NCBI GenBank assembly: GCA_030043595.1
Contig: JASHXJ010000039.1
Span: forward strand, 1-9,365
Length of the DNA: 9,365 nucleotides
Direction of reading: 5' to 3'
DNA from: Trebonia sp.
GTDB lineage: Bacteria; Actinomycetota; Actinomycetes; Streptosporangiales; Streptosporangiaceae
In this document: piece by piece, positions 5,810 through 9,365 of the stretch
How positions within the stretch are numbered: the stretch's first letter is position 1
Layout of the letters: each line of letters starts with the position of its first letter
The notes under the pieces: generated by a model
What the model saw: the letters and a program-made list of their open reading frames with translations, nothing else
Told to the model about the DNA's origin: nothing
The model's database searches: none
Position numbers and translations under genes: made by a program

Positions 5810-7408
5810 GGCCGAGGGGTGATCGGGGTCGTGGTAGACCGCCTGCCGGGCCGCGGCGAGGGTAGTGGCGGTGGCGGGCGGCTCACCGGTGCCGGTGTTC
5901 CGCGCATACCGCGGATGGGCGCCGCTGGAGACCTGCAGCCGCAGCCGGTGGCCGGCGCGGAACCGGTGGGCCGTGGGCCACAGGGCGATCCGGGCCAGGA
6001 TGGTGCCGTCAGGATCGGGTGCCGGGTCCCCCGGCACGAGCCGCAGCAGGGCGTCGCAGACGTTGCCGGACCGTCCGGTGGGGTCCACGTCGCAGAGCCG
6101 GGCGAAGAAGTCGGTGTGCGGGCGGCTGGATCGCACGAACAGCTCAGCGGTCACCTGGCCGATGACCTCCAGGTCGTGCTCCAGCGGCGCACTGGTGTAG
6201 GTGAGCACGTCGGGGCGGGACTCCAGCTGCCGGTTGTCCGGCTGGGCGTCGCCCTGGCGGTCGGCCGGGCCGCCGACGCTCGGGGTCGGGTCCGCCGGGT
6301 CATAGGTGTAGCCGTCCGGCTCGCCGGACCCGGGCGGGCTCTGCCCGAGCCCGGACGCCGGGTGCAGGTACCAGCGCTGCTGCCCGGCCGTCGGCGGCCA
6401 GGCCGGGAGGTCACGCCATTCGCCGGAGCCGCCGACGAAGATCCGGACCGGTTCGGGCCGCAGCTGACTGGGGTCGCCCAGCAGGTGGGCGCGCAGCCAG
6501 GCCAGCGTGTCACGGACCGATGCGCTGATGACCTGCTGGTCGGTGTGCCGCCACGGCCCGATCAGCAGGTACGGTTCGTGGCCGGCCTTGGCCAGGGCGG
6601 CGTAGTCGGCGAGCATGCCTGGCAGGAAGATGTCGTGCCAGCCGCCGACGAAACTGACTGGCGCGGTCACCGCGGGCACGCTGCCGCTGTAGGAGCGGGG
6701 GATCCAGTACGGATCGCCGGGCTGGCTGTGCGCCAGCCAGTCCTGCCAGTAGCTGGCACGGTGCCCGGTGGCGGCCTGGTCCAGGTCACCCAGCGGCAGC
6801 CGGTTCAGCACCGGCGCCAGCCGGCGCCGGGCCAGGCCTTGCCGCAGCAGCCCCAGCGGCCGTTCCTGGCGGGCGACCTGGTCGACCCAGCCGAGCATCG
6901 TTTCCAGCGAGAACGACCCGCCCTGGTAGATCGCGGCGGCCACGTCCGAGGTGGTGATCTGCGCGGCGATGGCCTTCAGGTCCGGGCCGGCCTCCGCGGC
7001 CATCGCCCACTGCACTATGCCCAGGTAGCTCGGCCCGGTCGTGGCGAACGCCCCGGGATACCAGGGCTGCTTCCGCATCCATTCGACGGTGGCCAGCCCG
7101 TCGTCGCGCTCGTTGAACGGGTCGAGCGTGCCCCCCGAGCCGAACGTGCCGCGGCAGCTCTGCACCAGCACCTGGAATCCCCGTTCGGCCAGCAGCCTGC
7201 CGTACATCAGCCCGAACGGGCCGCGCCGCCCGTATGGCGAGCGGACAAGCACGAGCGGCCGCGCGGACCCGGGCGGGACGTACCGGTCGGCCAGCAGCGC
7301 CACGCCGTCGGGCATGGGGATGGCGATGTCCCGCTGCACCGCGACCCGCACCGACTCGGGCGGGGGCAGGTCAAGGGCGCGGCCGAAGAACCTGCTGGCA
7401 GCCGTCAT
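5786..7408 (-). CDS. CocE/NonD-family serine hydrolase
   Basis: A 540-residue hydrolase of the X-Pro dipeptidyl-peptidase (S15) / cocaine-esterase family. Catalytic residues: Ser127 in GPSYLG, Asp259 in GGWHDIF, His288 in GPWRHTD, and the probable oxyanion-hole Tyr59 in RSPYGRR. Their spacing is nearly that of Rhodococcus cocaine esterase (Ser117, Asp259, His287, Tyr44). Domains: alpha/beta hydrolase about 25-145 and 245-310, an inserted helical cap about 150-240, and a C-terminal jelly roll about 320-540. Family members cleave esters or amides of bulky acyl groups; many from actinomycetes are annotated only as CocE/NonD hydrolases. No signal peptide, so probably cytoplasmic. An in-frame TGA 15 bases before the ATG rules out a longer start; no clear ribosome site is seen, and the short leader may mean near-leaderless expression. 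It is convergent with the MBL gene and divergent from the beta-propeller lipoprotein. Family firm; natural substrate unknown. Confidence 0.9.
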   Translation of the reverse strand: MTAASRFFGRALDLPPPESVRVAVQRDIAIPMPDGVALLADRYVPPGSARPLVLVRSPYGRRGPFGLMYGRLLAERGFQVLVQSCRGTFGSGGTLDPFNERDDGLATVEWMRKQPWYPGAFATTGPSYLGIVQWAMAAEAGPDLKAIAAQITTSDVAAAIYQGGSFSLETMLGWVDQVARQERPLGLLRQGLARRRLAPVLNRLPLGDLDQAATGHRASYWQDWLAHSQPGDPYWIPRSYSGSVPAVTAPVSFVGGWHDIFLPGMLADYAALAKAGHEPYLLIGPWRHTDQQVISASVRDTLAWLRAHLLGDPSQLRPEPVRIFVGGSGEWRDLPAWPPTAGQQRWYLHPASGLGQSPPGSGEPDGYTYDPADPTPSVGGPADRQGDAQPDNRQLESRPDVLTYTSAPLEHDLEVIGQVTAELFVRSSRPHTDFFARLCDVDPTGRSGNVCDALLRLVPGDPAPDPDGTILARIALWPTAHRFRAGHRLRLQVSSGAHPRYARNTGTGEPPATATTLAAARQAVYHDPDHPSAVFLPVTE

Positions 7409-7429
7409 CGCCGGGGCACCACGTCAGTC

Positions 7430-7435
7430 ATCATA
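7430..7435 (-). promoter_or_regulatory. Candidate -10 box of the CocE-like gene
   Basis: The minus strand reads TATGAT, five of six matches to TATAAT, 21 bases before the ATG at 7408. No clear -35 is seen at 16-18 bases. With this -10 the mRNA leader would be about 15 bases and lack a ribosome site. It lies in the 127-base gap shared with the divergent beta-propeller gene; no strong plus-strand promoter is visible there (TAAGTT at 7484-7489 is a weak possibility). Confidence 0.3.
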
Positions 7436-7524
7436 CGTAGCTATAGGGAAGAAAGTGCCAACGACAGGGCGTCCGCCGGCGTCTAAGTTGGCGCGAACCC
7501 TACCGGTTTGCGGTCCGCCTACCT

Positions 7525-7530
7525 GGAGGT
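7525..7530 (+). promoter_or_regulatory. Ribosome binding site of the beta-propeller lipoprotein
   Basis: GGAGGT lies 5 bases before the ATG at 7536. It selects that start, which immediately gives a lipoprotein signal, over a nearby overlapping frame beginning at 7508. Confidence 0.65.
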
Positions 7531-7535
7531 GGCAG

Positions 7536-9365
7536 ATGCTGCGACGCTCTGGAATTGTCCTTGCTCTGACGGCCGGGGCATCCGCCGCCCTGCTGGCGGC
7601 AGCCTCCTGCGCGTCGGCAGTCACCCAGCCAGCCACCCAGTCAGCCACGACGCCAGCCACCGCCACGATCTCGGCCGGCTCCCCGCCGTCGTTCACCGCC
7701 CTCGCCTTCCCGGCTCCCTCGGCCGGGTGGGTGCTCGGCGAGACCACATCCGGCGCGGCCCAAGCGCTGATCTGGCACACCGGCAACGCGGGCTCGACCT
7801 GGCAGGTGCAGTGGCAGGGCGCGGGAAGCCCGCTGGCTATCACCGCCACCGACCCCGCGCACGCCTGGGCGCTGATCGCCTGCCCGGCGCACAAGGCGTG
7901 CGGGCGCGAGCTGCTGGCCACCACGGACGGCGGCCAGCACTGGCGGGTGGCCGCCACGCTGGCGAAGGCCGTGAACCAGGTGCAGTTCTACTCAGCCAGC
8001 CTGGGCATCGCCACGTCCGACAGCTGCCTGGCCGACCTGGCGCTCACGCACTGCCCCGGCCAGGTGCTGGTCAGCCGCGACGGCGGGACACACTGGACGT
8101 CCGTGCTGAGCGGCACAGGCCCTGTGTTCGCCACCGCGACCGCGAGCGGGCAGCTGTGGGCCGCGCGGACATATCCCGCGTCGGGCCAGAACCAGCCTGC
8201 ACCCGCGATCAGGTTCCTCACCAGCACGGATGGCGGCCAGCACTGGCGCGCGCTCGGGTCGGTCAGTGATCTCGGCCTGATCAGCCCGGACATCACGGTC
8301 ACCCTCGCGATCCAGGCGGGACTCGCCCTGGCCGCCGTGTACGACCCGCTCAGCTGCGCCATGCACGGCTGCGGGGTGGCGGACCTGCTCAGCAGCGGCA
8401 ACGGCGGGCAGAGCTGGAGCATGGTGCACCTCGCCGACGGCTACCCGGACGAGTGCAGCCCCGATGGCATCGTGCTGTCCGCGGTTCCCGGCGGTGGCGC
8501 CTGGGTCACGACCGGGCGCAACGGGGGGGCCTGCGCGCCCCCGTTCGGCCTGCTGTACCGGTACCCCGGGCCTGTGACCCCCTGGCAGGAGCTGACGCCC
8601 TGGCAGCTGACCCAGGTCAGCGCGCTGGCGGCGGTGACGGGGCGGGAGGCCTTCGCGATCAGCGACAGGGACACGGTGTCCGTGACCTTCGACGGCGGTG
8701 CGCTGTGGCGCCAGGTGCTGCCCGCCCCCGCCCCGGCGGGCCAGGTGGACGCGGTGAGCGCCACCACGGCCATCGCCGCCCAGGACCCCTCCAACGCGGG
8801 TGCCATCCTGCGCTCGACGGACGGTGGCCGCAGCTGGAGCCAGGTCTTCGAACTGCCCGGCGTGGTGACCCAGGTGGACTTCTGGTCGGCCAGCGATGGT
8901 GTCGCCGCCACGTACCAGCCGGATGCCGCATCCCCCTATCAGCTGTTCGAGACCTCAGACGGCGGCTCGAGCTGGGGGCCCGTCGGCTCCCTGCCGGGCG
9001 GCAGCGCGTCCATCGACGGGCCGTGGATGTCCGCCAGCGGGCACGGCCTCCTGCTGACCGAGACGGCCGGGGTACCGTGGCAGGCCGGCAGCGGCGGCAT
9101 TCCCCCGGTGCGGGTATGGACCACGACCAATGGCGGCCGCACCTGGGTCCGGGGCGGGCTGCTGCCGCTCGGCGCCGACGACGTGGGGGGCCCGGCCAGC
9201 TTCGTCTACGCCGGCGGGTCGTCGGGGGCGGCCGCGGCCTGGTCCGGCTGGATAGTGATCTCGACCGCCCCCAGCTACGCCCAGCGGGTGGCGGCCGTCA
9301 CCATTGGCGGCCCGCTGCGGCTGCTGTCCAGCTCGCTGCCCGCGGACAACGTGCAGCTGCTCGGC
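7536..9365 (+). CDS. Secreted lipoprotein beta-propeller with Asp-box (BNR) repeats, 3' end outside window
   Basis: 610 codons without a stop, continuing past the right edge. The N-terminus (MLRRSG, a hydrophobic stretch, LLAAASC) is a lipoprotein signal with the probable lipid Cys25, followed by a Thr/Ala/Pro/Ser linker to about residue 52. The rest holds nine Asp-box motifs of the S/T-x-D/N-G-x-x-x-W type, ending at Trp 89, 136, 187, 237, 294, 391, 434, 480 and 537. Most are 43-57 residues apart; the 97-residue gap before 391 probably hides a degenerate repeat. This is the pattern of BNR/sialidase-like and Ycf48-like propellers, but no sialidase catalytic signature (FRIP-type Arg motif) was seen, so enzyme activity should not be assumed. 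Eight cysteines (116, 122, 164, 173, 274, 279, 307, 333) lie in or near blade loops and could form disulfides outside the membrane. Role unknown: surface binding, assembly or carbohydrate recognition are possible. Divergent from the CocE-like gene. Confidence 0.85.
   Translation, partial: MLRRSGIVLALTAGASAALLAAASCASAVTQPATQSATTPATATISAGSPPSFTALAFPAPSAGWVLGETTSGAAQALIWHTGNAGSTWQVQWQGAGSPLAITATDPAHAWALIACPAHKACGRELLATTDGGQHWRVAATLAKAVNQVQFYSASLGIATSDSCLADLALTHCPGQVLVSRDGGTHWTSVLSGTGPVFATATASGQLWAARTYPASGQNQPAPAIRFLTSTDGGQHWRALGSVSDLGLISPDITVTLAIQAGLALAAVYDPLSCAMHGCGVADLLSSGNGGQSWSMVHLADGYPDECSPDGIVLSAVPGGGAWVTTGRNGGACAPPFGLLYRYPGPVTPWQELTPWQLTQVSALAAVTGREAFAISDRDTVSVTFDGGALWRQVLPAPAPAGQVDAVSATTAIAAQDPSNAGAILRSTDGGRSWSQVFELPGVVTQVDFWSASDGVAATYQPDAASPYQLFETSDGGSSWGPVGSLPGGSASIDGPWMSASGHGLLLTETAGVPWQAGSGGIPPVRVWTTTNGGRTWVRGGLLPLGADDVGGPASFVYAGGSSGAAAAWSGWIVISTAPSYAQRVAAVTIGGPLRLLSSSLPADNVQLLG

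Noticed and set aside
5819..7486. Plus-strand open frame of 555 codons
   Set aside because: Antisense shadow of the CocE-like gene; no domain and a low-complexity Val/Gly/Arg composition.
7508..8269. Plus-strand frame starting before the beta-propeller gene
   Set aside because: Out of frame with the Asp-box repeats and without a ribosome site; a shadow of the real gene at 7536.
7536..9365. Calling this protein a sialidase
   Set aside because: Asp boxes occur in many propellers. No FRIP-type motif or catalytic Arg triad could be identified.

Overview
The window looks like chromosomal DNA from a high-GC actinomycete. It has strong G/C bias at third codon positions, GTG starts beside ATG starts, GGAGG-type ribosome binding sites, two exported Ala-rich lipoproteins, and enzyme families common in soil actinomycetes. 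A streptosporangial or frankial relative would fit, but the genus cannot be fixed from sequence alone. No tRNA, rRNA, IS element, CRISPR array or phage gene was seen.

Layout, left to right: (1) bases 1-450, minus strand: the first 150 residues of a lipoprotein with a segment like a cell-wall-binding-2 repeat, cut by the left edge. (2) 451-791: a gene-poor gap. (3) 792-1958, minus: a zinc-dependent enzyme related to the C-terminal half of cobalamin-independent methionine synthase (MetE/UROD superfamily). (4) A very short divergent control region holding a perfect 8-4-8 palindrome at 1994-2013. (5) 1993-3012, plus: an HSL-type alpha/beta hydrolase. (6) 3123-4727, plus: a vanillyl-alcohol-oxidase/eugenol-oxidase-type flavoenzyme with the full phenol-binding and His-FAD signature. 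(7) 4815-5753, plus: a metallo-beta-lactamase-fold hydrolase. (8) A symmetric stem-loop between convergent genes at 5762-5809. (9) 5786-7408, minus: a CocE/NonD-family serine hydrolase. (10) 7536 to the right edge, plus: a secreted lipoprotein beta-propeller with nine Asp-box (BNR) motifs, incomplete at its 3' end.

The five central enzymes could form a small catabolic island. Esterases would release a phenolic substrate, a VAO-type oxidase would oxidise its para side chain, an MBL hydrolase would open a lactone or thioester, and a MetE-like zinc enzyme would handle an alkyl or thiol group. The family assignments rest on visible motifs; the shared pathway is inference. The most unusual points are the pairing of a VAO-type phenol oxidase with a MetE-like zinc enzyme, the palindrome sitting where the divergent promoters should be, a Glu at the usual catalytic Asp position of the HSL hydrolase, and the repeated cysteine pairs of the beta-propeller lipoprotein.
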